Shown in pieces: positions 23,801 to 36,672 of a stretch of DNA of 64,000 bases. Position numbers and translations under genes: made by a program. Source of the DNA: Lineus longissimus (taxonomy: Eukaryota; Nemertea; Pilidiophora; Heteronemertea; Lineidae); contig NC_088317.1 of the NCBI RefSeq assembly GCF_910592395.1, forward strand, positions 2,480,001-2,544,000, given 5' to 3'. The notes beneath the pieces were generated by a model. The model saw nothing but the letters and a program-made list of their open reading frames with translations. It was not told the DNA's origin and made no database searches. The stretch's first letter is position 1. Each line of letters begins with the position of its first letter.

Positions 23801-26790
23801 AATCAGGTGACCAAATTGAGTCTTAGAACACATGTATAGCAATACATCCGTGTGAAGAAGGACCTTCTTTCAAATATCCCAACTTGTATTCATTCCTTAT
23901 CTCTTCCATTTCGAATGATCATTCATGCTGGAAACGCAAAACTTTTCCATCGTTTCACCACTGTAACTTTTCATCACGGATAGAAACAACCGTTTAAATA
24001 TTTACAAAACTTTAAACCGAGCAACACGCAAGTGCACAAATAATTCATTGCGCATCTTATTGGCATCATTTTTCAAAAATGGCGGTTTGATTTTACAACA
24101 ATGGTAAATTGGAAGTCTTATTCCACAACAATGTGTAATTTGACTGTGCAACAATGGAAGTTATAAGGGTATTCTAGGTTAGAATAAATGTGGAATCGTC
24201 AGGTTTCCAGTTTCCCCGATAGCGTGATTGATTCCATAATGGAAGAAGCAATGTAATTGGACATGTCAAAATTTGAGATGTAAGGAAAGCGGTACAACGT
24301 TAGCAGCGCGGTACAATTGTTACGGCCCGCCAAAACACTGAGGGCGACTGTGGCTGCACAGTTGGCGCCATAGACGCCTCAGTTACCTAAAATTCAGTAT
24401 TCATTAATCACTTACCAATGAGGATGAGGATGGTGATGATGACCAAATACCCCTTACTCCAAAAAAACATCTAAAATTGCACCAAGCTATAATTCTACCA
24501 CCTTTACATTTCAATGTAGATCTATATGAACGTGACTCCCATCAGGGCCCGGTTTCTTAATCGGCGTTAGAGACAAGCCTTCAGTAAATTTCATTTCAAG
24601 TACATGTTTAGCGTTAGGACCTAACAATCTGTCCTTCGATTGTTATCTTCTCGGGAGTGTCCACGGGGAAGGTGACGTTGATCATGCGGGGTTTATTTGG
24701 CAGATTTTAGATTTACGTGCTCCCAGCTTGACGCTTGGTATATTATTATGGAAATTATGTTGTTCAAGAACTCAATCACCAAATGAGAGTCACATCGGCT
24801 TCAACCAAGACCATCACAATTTTTGATTAGACGCTCTCAGATCATCAATCAGAGCCTTTACATCATCACCATTGTCTCTCAGCCATTGTTACTGCGTTCT
24901 CGCCCCCAGAACCTTTTATCCTAATGACAATTCCTCCAGTGTCTCCACCGGAATCCATCTTACCCGGCTGGCATCTTAGCCTAAGTGGTTTTCCCCTGCT
25001 TTGTCCTGTAACAACCTGCAGAATGGCTGTTCTTAAAACCCGAATGGCTTCTTTGTCAAGACCTTGTCAATATAAGAATACGGAGTCACAAAGTGAATGG
25101 CCTCCTTTCGTGTGACTTATATTGTGGTGTTATCCCCGACACAGCTAAATGTCTTTGGCTAATGAAACACTCGGCCGTGACAGGAATGGAAAAACAAAAC
25201 GACAAATAAATGTAAGTGGTGGGTCCTTGTAAGTGTCTTCTACCACATGATCGGTTTGTATCTTTCGAAAGAGCAAGCCGTAACTACGTAACAGAAGACT
25301 TTATACCGCGCGTGACCTATTCCACGGGGGGAAAATGGCGACATTTGACAAGTGCATGCCATTGAAGAAGACGTATATATGTAGTACATACAATGCAAAT
25401 ATATAAAACATAAAAGTTGTTCTTCTTTTTTTCTAAATTTTTTCCTGCCCTTTCAAATGGACACTGTTCATTGCAGTTGACAAAGTTGAAAATGCCATAT
25501 TAACTAAAACCATCTTGAGAGACATAGAATTTAATTTGAACAAATGTTTATCTTGTTCTTGTTCATAAAGCGTTTGTTCTTAGTAAGTTATTCAAACACT
25601 CTGCCTCTCATCGGTTTGTGTTTATATGATTATGGAGACCATTCCCTGAATAGTGTTTACCATCCCCAGTCTCGTATTGTCTGCGATGAAAAGCGCATGA
25701 AGTAGATCGATATGTTGCCGTGACGGGTGAGACAATGGAAAGTGAAAGTGAGACAATACGATTCACTAAAACAATGCCCGACTCAACACCATCACCGCAG
25801 AAGTGGCTCGAAGTAGCGCAAAAGCAGAGAAACTCAATAAACAACTCAGAACTCTGCATCATAGAAGACACTTGAAAACCATTTCTAACTTAGGTATCAT
25901 TTATTCATTTGTTGGAATTATCATGAAACAATTCAATACAACGGAACCACTATCTGACAACCGCCAAAAGCTCGAAATGGCCAACATTACTATGTGGCTG
26001 ACGCTGAGAGCGCCTCGTCCACCGCGGAAGTGGCCCCTCTGCGTGGTGAGTGCCTCGTGGTTGTCAGTTTGGCGTGATCTTCACCATTTCGCTTTCCTGA
26101 GAGTGGTGTACACGTGTACTGCTGCACTAACCCGATCAAGTGAGAAAACATCATGATCACGGACATGCAGATATGATCCGTGCCAGGGTGTGCAACAAAA
26201 GTCTTCGTCATGACGGAATTCTTATTCTTGACCCATCATAGGTTCCATGACGAAGAAGGGCGGAGGTAGATTGAGGTAAAGTGTGTTCTAACAACTGGTT
26301 TTAAGCAAATGATGTGCATATTTTGCCCTTGGGGTTGCACCAGCTCAATGCCGCTTTACCTATCGAAAAAAGACTCTGAGTGGCTTTGAGTATAGCAGGG
26401 TATATATTTTGAAAGGAGACATCAGCGAACATTGTTGAAGTTGAACTCATTATTCATGTATGCTGCTTTTCATCATCGATTTTTACTTCTGAAACTTTTG
26501 ATGTTTATTCTTGGTGGGAAAATGAACAACAATATCCTTTTGAGAATTCTTGCTATAAACAGGTCATTGTGTGTCAAATGTATCGCGGTTTTTATAAGTT
26601 TTGTTATAAGTTGCTGGATATGCCATGCCCCTTCACTATGCGTACTCTGACTGATCTCGATGTGTACTCTCCCAACGTAGTGCACCGTGTTTCTACAGGG
26701 TGGACCTTGTCTCCACCCTTAGGAAAAACGTGTCTCATTTTCACATGGAGAATACCTGATCATTTTCATAAAGGGATTGCATGAAATCAG
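14874..26790. other. Intergenic, no gene recognised
   Basis: About 12 kb of AT-rich DNA. Open readings are short (the longest is about 120 codons on the minus strand at 22344-22709, in a slightly GC-richer patch) and none shows a recognisable domain, a series of phased exons or a convincing initiation context. No tRNA, satellite or large inverted repeat was noticed. Distal regulatory DNA is possible but cannot be demonstrated from one sequence. Confidence 0.5.
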
Positions 26791-27315
26791 AACACCAGAC
26801 CTGAAGAGACAGCAGATACTGCAACAACCATACCATAACAAGCTGCAACAACCAGACCTGATAGTACAGCATATGCTGTCACAACCAGACCTGATAGACA
26901 GGAGATGCTGCCACAACCAGACCTGATAGACAGGAGATGCTGCCACAACCAGACCTGATAGACAGGAGATGCTGCCACAACCAGACCTGATGAGATTGCA
27001 CATGCTGTCACAACCAGACCTGATAGACAGGAGATGCTGCCACAACCAGACCTGATGAGATTACAGATGCTGCCACAACCAGACCTGATGAGATTGCACA
27101 TGCTGTCACAACCAGACCTGATAGACAGGAAATGCTGCCACAACCAGACCTGATGAGATTACAGATGCTGCCACAACCAGACCTGATGAGATTGCACATG
27201 CTGTCACAACCAGACCTGATAGACAGGAGATGCTGTCACAACCAGACCTGATAGTACAGCACATGCTGTCACAACCAGACCTGGCGAGATATCAAATGCT
27301 GTTACACCCAGAACC
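26791..27315 (+). repeat. 32-bp minisatellite with BAC higher-order order
   Basis: Array built on the unit ACAACCAGACCTGAT plus a variable half. The ACAACC word recurs at 26881, 26913, 26945 and 26977, 32 bp apart. Variable halves fall into three classes: A (AGACAGGAGATGCTGCC), B (GAGATTGCACATGCTGTC) and C (GAGATTACAGATGCTGCC). After three A units the order is B-A-C-B-A-C-B-A, i.e. a three-unit higher-order repeat of about 97 bp. Edge units are diverged. A minus-strand open reading through the array only mirrors the repeat and is not treated as a gene. Confidence 0.9.
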
Positions 27316-30300
27316 AAGGGCAGCAAGAGCAGATCGACACTTGACAATACATCTCAAAGCAAACAAATGAACGAGCTCGGTAGCAAAGATTACTTCGGAG
27401 CAATCCTCAACCCGCGTTCATGTTTTGAAACATACTGAACATATAAAGTGACCAGGCCAATAGGAAGGATAGAAGCCCAAGTCTGCCATGGGAATGAATA
27501 ATCCGGTTTACCGTCCGAGAGATTTTAAAAGGTGGTGAGGCTCAAAAAGCAAAGATTAAATCAATATGCTTAACATGAGCATCTGATTTCCCCAACAAAA
27601 TTGGTCGACATCGGAACTTCAGGGAAATTGCGGGCCTCACCTTGTTCTCAGTGTACACTTGTAAAAACGGCCCGGATATCTGGTGAGCTACATCCCCCTA
27701 ACTACACATACCAGGTAATTATGTACCAATTAGGAAACAGTGACATTTACTATTGTTATTCCTACCAACACTCATCCTCTCTGAGCACTTTCAAATGTCC
27801 ATAACTGTCTGAAGATATAAATTTTTAAATTTCATTCCTTTCATGTATTCAAACAAGCGGTGACAATGGTCGCCATGACTGGTATCGCTACGATTGTAGC
27901 ATTTGGCATGTTGGGATTAAAGTCATTTGAATACGTCGTCCCGACAAAGAATAGTGAAAGCGACACACTCAAGTTTTGAGTTTAAAGTGCATGTACAGTA
28001 CTTTCACCGACCATGTATATTTTAAAACGGTAAAAGGGCTTATGAACTACCCAGTTTTTACTTTTTGTGTCGGCCATTCTGTTTAATGGAAGGTATTTCT
28101 GAGGTATTGGGGTAATTATTTCTGTAGGTCCACAATTAGTGAAAGTTTGATGCATTCAAGTGAAAAGGTATTGAGAAAAGTTCTAAAACGGCGGCTTGTC
28201 GGCAATGTGAATTCGACACGATTCCAACTTTTATGAAGTGGTCGAATTGTGGAGGGAGCCTTTTGAATTTGCTGAACCTTATGAACTGAAATTTCAAAAT
28301 CATTTGACGGGGAATAATGAGGCAAAGAAGGCCAGAATATGATTATAAGTTATGAGTGACATCTAGGAGAAACCTAGCATTGATAAGTGAAACATGGTCG
28401 GCAATTACCAACAGTGAATTCTGAAAATCTCGTGAAAAATTAACGCGTTGTTTTCAAGGTTTACACGGCGACTCGTAGTATTCCTTTGTGAACATTCTGT
28501 CACCGTAGCCGACAATCTTGTGAAGGATATATTGACACTAACACTCCCTAAAACTATGCCAAGAAACTACCAAGATATAAAGAGACATGTTTGGGATTGA
28601 TTTCAAAAAGTTAGATATCTGATCCATTTCTCAAACCACAACAGACGAATGGAATTATAACACATACTTACATTTCTCAACAATCGTGAAAAGTTTCGAT
28701 GTACTGTGAGCATGAGATACAGTGTATAGGATTGACCCCTATCGGCGACTTCGTGTAGCCTAATCTGAACGATACTTAGCTCCTGCCTGTATAATCTCCC
28801 TTTACAGCAGAAGTCAGTAATTTCAGTGGCGAACTGTCTTCAAACAATTCGAATCGGAGTCGTATTGAAGTGCATATCCGAACAAAAGCAAGACCAGCAA
28901 CTTTTGAAAAGCTCACAACTTTTGTAACTGAAGCAACACTTGAGTTTTAATTGCGGTGTAGTATTTCTGGGGTAGCAAACTTACACCAAGTCAAATTCTT
29001 GTTAATTATTCATACATCCCTCTTAAGAGTTTTCATGACTCCTGGCGTTTTATTTGCGACAGAACTTCCTGTCATTTGGTACAAAAACCGTTGTTTCTCT
29101 TGAGGAAATTTGAATAATTAAATTAGGTTTGGATATTTGTTTTGAGACAGGATACGTACAAAATGCGTTAGTGGGTTGATATAGTTACGACCTTTATTTT
29201 TCAATCTCGCTATCTAAGTAGTATACCGTCAAGTAATGGAGTGACATAAATCTAGGCATAAATCACAAACTTTCCAAAAATTTTTATCTTTCCGGTTGAC
29301 ACCTTTCACTGTTCTTTTAGCTGATGAACAGAATATTCTATCTTATAGTTATGATCTTACATCTTTGTAAAGTTCATCCTCAACTTAATCACTTGCAAAC
29401 TAGAAAAAAAGCACTGTTAGTGCTGCATTTATCGAATGAAGAAAAAAACACGAAAATTGAAAATCGTGGTGAAATGTTTTGTACACTTGGATATAGTAAG
29501 TTCATTTTAGTCAACTCTGGCATCTGCCAGGCGCACGGCAAGTTTGAAGAGACAGCTCAACCAAAGATGACTGTCGAAATGATATACGTAAGGACCCGGA
29601 TGATGCATTGAAGTACCCGGATAAATATTTACAAAGGACGATGGGATTTTTTACGACTATCAAAAACCACTTAGATAAATTAACGTTTAACATTATCAGA
29701 TTTGCCTAGGCTATACAGGCTAACTCAAATGATAAGGCGAATTTGAAGGAGGTCTCTTATGGCTCGATGGACGAAGGGTACGTTGGTCTTTTGTCGGCCC
29801 ACAAAAGAACAATTTCATTTCGGAGTTCTTCAAGTGCGCGCCAAATCTACGGGTCTGACAAACGCAATAATGCAGTGCGGGAGTTTTTCGCTTGTTTGAA
29901 AGGAAATACATTTAGCCAAAATAAATATAACAAATGAACAACGCAAGCAATGCGCATCGTTTATTGTTTATTTTTCGCGATAACCCCGGGTCGGAATCAG
30001 TTGAAGGGCTAGGTATATTTGACTTAGGATCGGATAATTCTGGAGCAAAATGGCGCACAATGGGAATTGTGATAGGGTGAGATTGCATTTTGTCCGTCAT
30101 TCAATTATATCTCTGTCCACATGAGTGGAATTATAACAAGAATTCAATATATCTTTCGCGACTTTAGAAATCGGATGTAGGAGACTATTTCATTTGGGAT
30201 AATTTTGCAATGTCCGTTTGTTGATTGAAGAAATTATTCGTTATTGGAAGGAGGATATCATTTTTATTTTATTGAGTTAGTTTTCTGACACCGTTGTCTC

Positions 30301-30365
30301 TTTCGAACTCTACGAAGAAAAGATATAGGGTGATGGTGAGGAAAATGTATCAAATGCAATGAGAA
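27316..30365. other. Intergenic, no gene recognised
   Basis: AT-rich, stop-rich in all frames. The longest open readings are about 95 codons and without recognisable motifs. No structural RNA or repeat array was seen. Confidence 0.55.
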
Positions 30366-30660
30366 ATGAGAGAAGTGTTCTCATTGGTTGATTTGGGCCG
30401 GAGTCGCTACAGATACCCAATCAGAGGCCGTGAACATGACTGTTCGTTGTCACCAGCAAATACATGAGAGAAGTGTTCTCATTGGTTGATTTGGGCCAGA
30501 GTCGCTACAGATACCCAATCAGAGGCCTTGAACATGACTGTTCGTTGTCACCAGCAAATACATGAGAGAAGTGTTCTCATTGGTTGACTTGGGCCAGAGT
30601 CGCTACAGATACCCAATCAGGGGCCGTGAACATGACTGTTGGGTATCACCAGCAAATACA
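30366..30660 (+). repeat. Three-copy 98-bp tandem repeat
   Basis: Three units begin with ATGAGAGAAGTGTTCTCATT at 30366, 30464 and 30562, exactly 98 bp apart, and end in CACCAGCAAATAC. Units differ by only a few substitutions (for example GGGCCGG versus GGGCCAG, and TGTTCGTTG versus TGTTGGGTA in the last unit), so the duplication is recent. Each unit holds an ATTGG and a CCAAT word in opposite orientation. No coding capacity is apparent. Confidence 0.95.
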
Positions 30661-33600
30661 TGTATGGCGACTGTCACAGAAATAAAAATTGCAAGTTAAC
30701 CAAGTGCATTTTGTTTCTATGCAGAAATCTTTGTGAGGCTTTTACTTTCTAAATAAAAATGCATGAATAATTCAAAAGTAACTTTCGTAAAAAGTTTTGT
30801 TCGTATTCACTGCTATTTGATATTGTCACATAAGGACAAGTAAAAATGAAAACTAATTTATCGGCCCCGCCCGTAGTGAAATCACTTCCGTTCTTTGATT
30901 ATGGGTTCTGATTGTACAAATCTAAATCATGGTTAAGGGGGTATCCTTCATTCTAGTGAGCGCTGCGAGAGAATGTAAAATTTGTTTTTACTTGCCTCAA
31001 GTTAAATTTCATTTTATGAACCTTTGTCACACAATGGGCCTTAGGAATATGTCGCCGGAGAACTTGTTGAGGGTATCCATTTATATCTGAATTGTTATAA
31101 ACCATTGAGAACAATGAAATATACTCTTGCACACACTTTGAGACAGCTTATAAAACGACGTTGCTTTAAAAGTGTTAGTATATGTATTCATAATTCAGAA
31201 CTCTTGAATTTCTAGCTTTGTTTCTCAGATTGTACAATTTATTTGTCTCTCAAACGCAAATGGGACTTGAACTGAGCTCCAAGTACATTACATTCCCAAC
31301 TGTCACACGGACTGTGAATGAAAATATGTAACAGCAACAACACGAATGAGTGTTCCAACCTTGGTTGAACCCAGTCCAAATTTCAACGCTTGGGAGTGAT
31401 TCAATCGAGAGTCGTCCGCAAGATTGAAAATGTGAACAGTTGTCAGAGGACGGCTGGGAAAAGATCCCACGCGTTTGTCGAAAAAGAAAGCTTCATTTCC
31501 GAAGAGATTGTCGACGTATAATCGGCACCCTCTGAATCTCAAAAGGAGGCAACGTAACCCTGTAAATAACGGATTAAAATCTTATGAGTTACGGACAGAT
31601 TTGAGTCGTCTGTGCGTCGCACAACAAAACACAAGTAAGAAATTCACCAGGTGTTTATTTTCGACGACAGAGTACTATCTCTTGATGCGGAAAATGCTTT
31701 CGTTGTGGGAGCCGAGGCGGAATTGTGAAATGATAATGAAGAGCATCTTTGAATATGAAGAAGAATGAGATGAAACTGAGGTCAACCTGTTAAAGATTTC
31801 TTCACAAAAGGTTCCGAATCTTCCAATGTGTCAAGTCGGCCGCCATTGTTGTTTTTCTCATACCAGACGACGCATGTAGAGAAATTCTCAAGACCCGATT
31901 GAGAGATTCTCAAGAATGATAAATTGCGGCAACAAATACTTGAAGATGCGAACATCTCAAAGGATAATCGCTGCTTCCTTTATGCTACTGATAACAGTGG
32001 CAAAGTACCCGCGCATCTTATCCTTTTCATGGATTATTCGGCAATCATTCTGCCGCAAATAATACCTCCTTCCCACCGCTTTGAACAAAATAATACCAAC
32101 ACAGATTCCTTTTGTCAACTGATGCCATATTTTCCCAAAGTTATTTATGCTAAGCCACGCAGGTGACATATTTGATTGTTCACTTCCCTTGGCGGTGATA
32201 AAGGATGACAAAACCCTTTTCACGTGGACGGATCTTCCGACACAAAGCCGCGGACAGTCCCTTGTGAGTCGCCTCGGCCACCTCTACGCTTCACGGTCTC
32301 CGAATGACGATTTCAAGAGATTCTGATGAGCAGCTTCTTCCGCGAGTTCTCAAACATTGTTGAAAAATAGAATAGACCGTGATTTATAGTCAGCTTATGC
32401 AGCACGGTTGGACAGGGACAGATTTTGTTGTAGAGTGGAAGAGGGGCTATTGAAAAAAGTCGACATCTTCTTGAAACATGTTACACTATATCCATTTTGG
32501 ACGAATGAAAGTGGACAAAACACTTTCATAATTGAGGATGTAATCGTCAATCGAATTGTCCAATTTGGTGACAGATTTGACGATATTCGTGGCGCGTGTA
32601 TAGGAAGATGTTACGTAATCTGGAGGTCAGCCTTGCCCCTTTTGTTTTTGCGATTCTTACTGGCTTTAACAACAAGAGTTACACACGTGAAGTCATTTTC
32701 CCTTTACTGAGATGCCTATCTAGCTTCAACAGTACACCTTCTTCCCGTATCAACTCCACCATATGCACCCCCGTCTCTCGTTTCCCCGGTCATTGTCCCA
32801 CTATTGTTACTCAACACGGCAGCTTAATTAGTTTGCATCCGGCGAGTGTTGTATATTTTTCTCCCCTTGAATACCCTATTATCCCTGTGACAATACCTGA
32901 CCATTTGTCTGCAAAGCTATTGTATTATTGCCATTGTTTTCACTCAAAATAGTATAAACTCCAACTGGGAAGGCTATTATTCCGCGCGGGCATGTTGACT
33001 TATCCTTTTGTTAAAGCCACCTTAGAACACAGTTCAATAATCAGCATATAATATTCGAGTGGGACGGCTATTGTTGGTTATTATCGGAGAGCTATTAATC
33101 TGGTGAGACCTGAGAGTAGTTTTGTCGTCTGAGCTCGTGATATCAGTTTGCCCATTCGGGTGTTTCCGGAAATGGCTCGGGTGTTTTCGGAAGTAATTTG
33201 CGGTATCATTTTCAGCATCCGGATTTCTGTACGAAGCTACATGTATGCATACGCCGGAGGTAACACTACATGTGAGTGGGAAATGCCATTATATCAGCTA
33301 CAAATGCCCCTCTGGAAAAGTGTTCAACTTGACGTATTGAAGACATTCAATGCCTCATTGATCAAAAGCGCGCTTACATAGAATCATCTATCGTAGGACA
33401 GTGATTCTAACTGCACCTTTACACATGTGAAAATGGAAAATGTGAAAAGAGTCGCCGCATGCTCATAGGGACGTCACAGTCACGGTGAAGGCAGTGCAAT
33501 GAATTACATGTATTAGTGTGTGTACATGTATGTAACCATTGTTACTTCAGTCAATTACCACTGAAAACATACAGGTTAGCCGAACTATAAAGTATAATGC

Positions 33601-35239
33601 GCCTTTTCAAAAATCATTGAATCCAATGTGTCACCAAATTGATTGTTTTAATTATATTATTACCCTTCCTCTTTGGAAACATCCCCATTCAATGCTTTAT
33701 TCTACCCCATCCAATTTTAACCGAAACACAATTCAACCAGTGTAACATATTTTGCAATCTGCTGTGTACTTCTAAATAGTTTAGTGATTTGCTCAATATG
33801 TTGTTACAATTTGGTTGTGCAGGTATTGTTAGTGATTACCAAAGGATGGACAGCAGGTGTCAATTGGCGACAGCATGCGCGTGCAAAATGATGGATGTTA
33901 GACAATTGGAACATAATGTGAATTCCAGTCTCTTTGTATACAAAACTGTCAAAATTGTCACTGAGCCAACATATACTTATCTTGCAATGACAAAAAATGT
34001 TGGATAAAATAGCCATGTCTGCCAATGACTAGTAAACACATCATGGATTAATGAAGTGATTTTTTTGTTTATTCTCAAATACAAATCCGTGCTGAAATGA
34101 AGTGCTAAGTAATCGACCGTGCGGTGGCTGAGCCGCCCAAAGAACGCAGCGACCCGAAGTAATCAATCTAAGACACTGCAATGTAGTTTATAATAACATT
34201 TATTGCACCCCCATAATTGGGGAAAAAAATATACAAGTACATTCAAAGACAGTACATAGTAGTTTAAACTTATCAGTACATAGTATAGTAAATTAAAATC
34301 ACTTGAGCAAAGGCTTGGTCAGGGCCATATACATAAAAGATATATAATGAAATTAAAAAACTCTTCAGTAAGAGCCTGGTCAGGGCCAACTCAGTGCCCC
34401 CATTATTGTGAGTAGGGGAGCGGAGGAGAGATCGAAGAGAGTCCACGACTCCGTCTGACATGGGCGCGGGCTCTCCCGCTCTCTCCTCCCCACCCCTGTA
34501 AATAAAATGTCCACTGGGGAAACACTCGCTTTTAGAATACGCCCCAGCAACGTTCTGGGACAGGCAGCACCAGTTAAATAGATCTGCACAGAAGGGTCAA
34601 TATCAATGTCACGGCTTCTTGATATAAGACATTTTGTTGAAAGAATGCATGTTAACCTTAACCAGTGCAATAGCGATCAATGTAGCGTTTAACTTTCAAA
34701 TATCTACAAAATGTCATGTAGGTTCCTGCTCTCATATTCATGATGATTCCCACAAATACGGCATCATCTGTCAATCTTGATAATCCGATCCTCATTATGT
34801 TTGTATACATTGGCATGGAGCAAACAAGAAGAATACAAATGCAAAAATGTATGTGTTAATTGTTTAACAATGTAGCTTTGTCTCATATCCCTTTCTGAAC
34901 CCATTAGCTTACAACGAAGAGGAAAGACTTTGCTCTATTTTCCCGCCTAACATAGCCATTATTCATACATATGCTATTATGCTATTGTTAATGCTATTAT
35001 TGTGATACAATGACTAATTGTTCTAGCAATTAGTTAGGAACATACTTGTAACAAATTACCTTTGTTTGTGTGGTAAATGGTTTGGAGGGAAGAAACAATA
35101 GACGCACTTCTGGTTTGGATACCGGTATGGGCAAAATTGAATAAATACCATAATCCGGCTGGGGCGAGGACGAGGACGGCGCATGCGAGAATGGTTAGAG
35201 TCGGAGGAGCAAACCTGTGTCTCCATCATGACATTTAGG
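30661..35239. other. Intergenic, possible minus-strand mobile-element 3' end at 34.2-34.7 kb
   Basis: Mostly AT-rich DNA without a recognisable gene. Around 34199-34670 the minus strand has two overlapping open readings (34670-34380 and 34461-34273), a GC-rich patch and, downstream, an AATAAA signal (plus-strand TTTATT at 34199-34204). This arrangement resembles the 3' end of an old retroelement or of a non-coding transcript, but no reverse-transcriptase or other motif was found. Nothing else was recognised in this stretch. Confidence 0.3.
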
Positions 35240-35264
35240 TCAAGGTCACTTTGAATGACCTTGA
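35240..35264. promoter_or_regulatory. Inverted pair of ERR/SF-1-type sites (TCAAGGTCA)
   Basis: TCAAGGTCA at 35240-35248 and its exact reverse complement TGACCTTGA at 35256-35264 are separated by 7 bp. The first is preceded by another overlapping half-site (AGGTCAAGGTCA), and a further AAGGTCA occurs at 35293-35299. TCAAGGTCA is the extended half-site bound by monomeric or dimeric nuclear receptors of the ERR, SF-1/FTZ-F1 and related groups. The cluster lies about 2.8 kb upstream of SoxB2. Such words also occur inside common invertebrate repeats, so regulatory use is inference. Confidence 0.4.
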
Positions 35265-35823
35265 TACTCGGGGACCTCTACAGCTTATACCTAAGGTCAT
35301 GGGTCCTGCTTGGCACTGGCACAATCTTTAATATCCCTCAACGAATATCAATGTTGAAGTCACGAACAAGCATAATGCTGGCCTCCCTCGCTGGCATCAG
35401 GACACAATGGGAGTGGAATATCGAACAGAAGGCTACTTGAAGATACGAAGATAAAAAAATTGGCAGGAAATACGCCATTGTTGTCGTGAGTGGAGGACGA
35501 GTGCAAAAGTCAACATGGAAAACTCTAGATATTTCAATAACAAAGAAAAGCGTTGAAATAATTTTGATTAGATTTATAACTTTAAGTATTATCAAGCGAC
35601 AACAAACAAGCTTGTTGAATGAGGTGTCGAGATACATGACGTACAGGTTAGTCAAAGGCCGACAAACTGCCCGCCAGTTAAGTGCGTCGTACGAGGTCTG
35701 GTACTTTAAATCAAAGTTTACTCAGAGAGACAACTTGGGATTGGGCTTACGGTAATGCCCTTGCTCTCTGTCAAGAAAAAGAAATAGTTATCTTGGCTGG
35801 GCTTCAGAAATTTGAAAAAAAGT

Positions 35824-35897
35824 AGGCCTCGTCGAGATTCGAACTCGAGATCTCCTGTTTACTAGACAGGCGCTTTAACCAACTAAGCCACGAGGCC
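35824..35897 (-). tRNA. tRNA-Thr(AGT), solo copy
   Basis: A 74-nt gene identical to array copies 1, 2 and 4, anticodon AGT, with A and B boxes intact. The 3' flank on the transcribed strand is ACTTTTTTTC, a strong Pol III terminator. The last 5' flanking bases (TACCC before G1) resemble the array flank (TAACC), but homology stops there, so this is an independent locus rather than a stray array unit. Confidence 0.96.
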
Positions 35898-36598
35898 GGG
35901 TATACCTACGCAAGGGAGCAGGAAACTAAATTAGCCTCTTTGCATGGCCCTGTACACTGCAATTGTATGGTTTAAATTTGAGGGGTTTCGGGGGGATGGC
36001 GATTATGACATGTCCTAAACTGTGTATTCTACTCGGGACGTCTAGACATTGACAAATTCCCACGCCCGCTCGTATCATTGTGTATAACTGTTAGAAAAAC
36101 TTATTTTTCATAAGGTACCTGTGAAAAATAAACTTTATGACACATGCGGATCTTTGTCAAACGCATATTGTAATATATCAAGTATTATTTGTGATTATTT
36201 CAACTAATCGATAAGAATGACTGTTATTACATAATAAGTGTAAACTGTAAGGGTTGTATCCAATGCATAGACTTAATAGCCCCTATAAACACGTTTTCCT
36301 ATACACATTTTATTGCACCTTTTGCTTAAGCGGTTCATCAGTGAGTTTAAGTAAATCGTAACTTCTCGCTGTCATCGCGGTCTGCCTCCGGAACCTCTGA
36401 TTGATGCACAGCGCTGCAAGGTTATGCAGCAACATCGCTGGACCGACCGCTAACCTGAAATAGATTAACGCTAACGTGAACAACTCCGTGACACTTATTC
36501 GTTTTCTTTACCTCTCCAATCGCCGACACAGGCCCAGGCGAGAAAGATCAATTGCTCAATATATTGTCATCGATTCATGACGGCTCACCTACAGAACC

Positions 36599-36672
36599 GG
36601 CCTCGTGGCTTAGTTGGTTAAAGCGCCTGTCTAGTAAACAGGAGATCTCGAGTTCGAATCTCGACGAGGCCT
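36599..36672 (+). tRNA. tRNA-Thr(AGT), solo copy on the plus strand
   Basis: The same 74-nt sequence on the opposite strand, transcribed away from the 35.8 kb copy, so the two form a divergent pair and a perfect 74-bp inverted repeat about 700 bp apart. The immediate 3' flank (ACTTCTGTC) lacks a T4 run; the first one is about 17 nt downstream (GTTTTTG), so a longer trailer is expected. Structure and internal promoter are intact. It lies about 1.4 kb upstream of the SoxB2 start codon. Confidence 0.95.

Noticed and set aside
26719-27199. Minus-strand repetitive proteins across the 32-bp minisatellite
   Set aside because: Several overlapping frames merely translate the repeat; there is no start context, signal or flanking coding sequence.
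34199-34670. Retrotransposon open reading frame end
   Set aside because: Layout and polyadenylation signal are suggestive, but no reverse transcriptase, endonuclease or other motif could be read.
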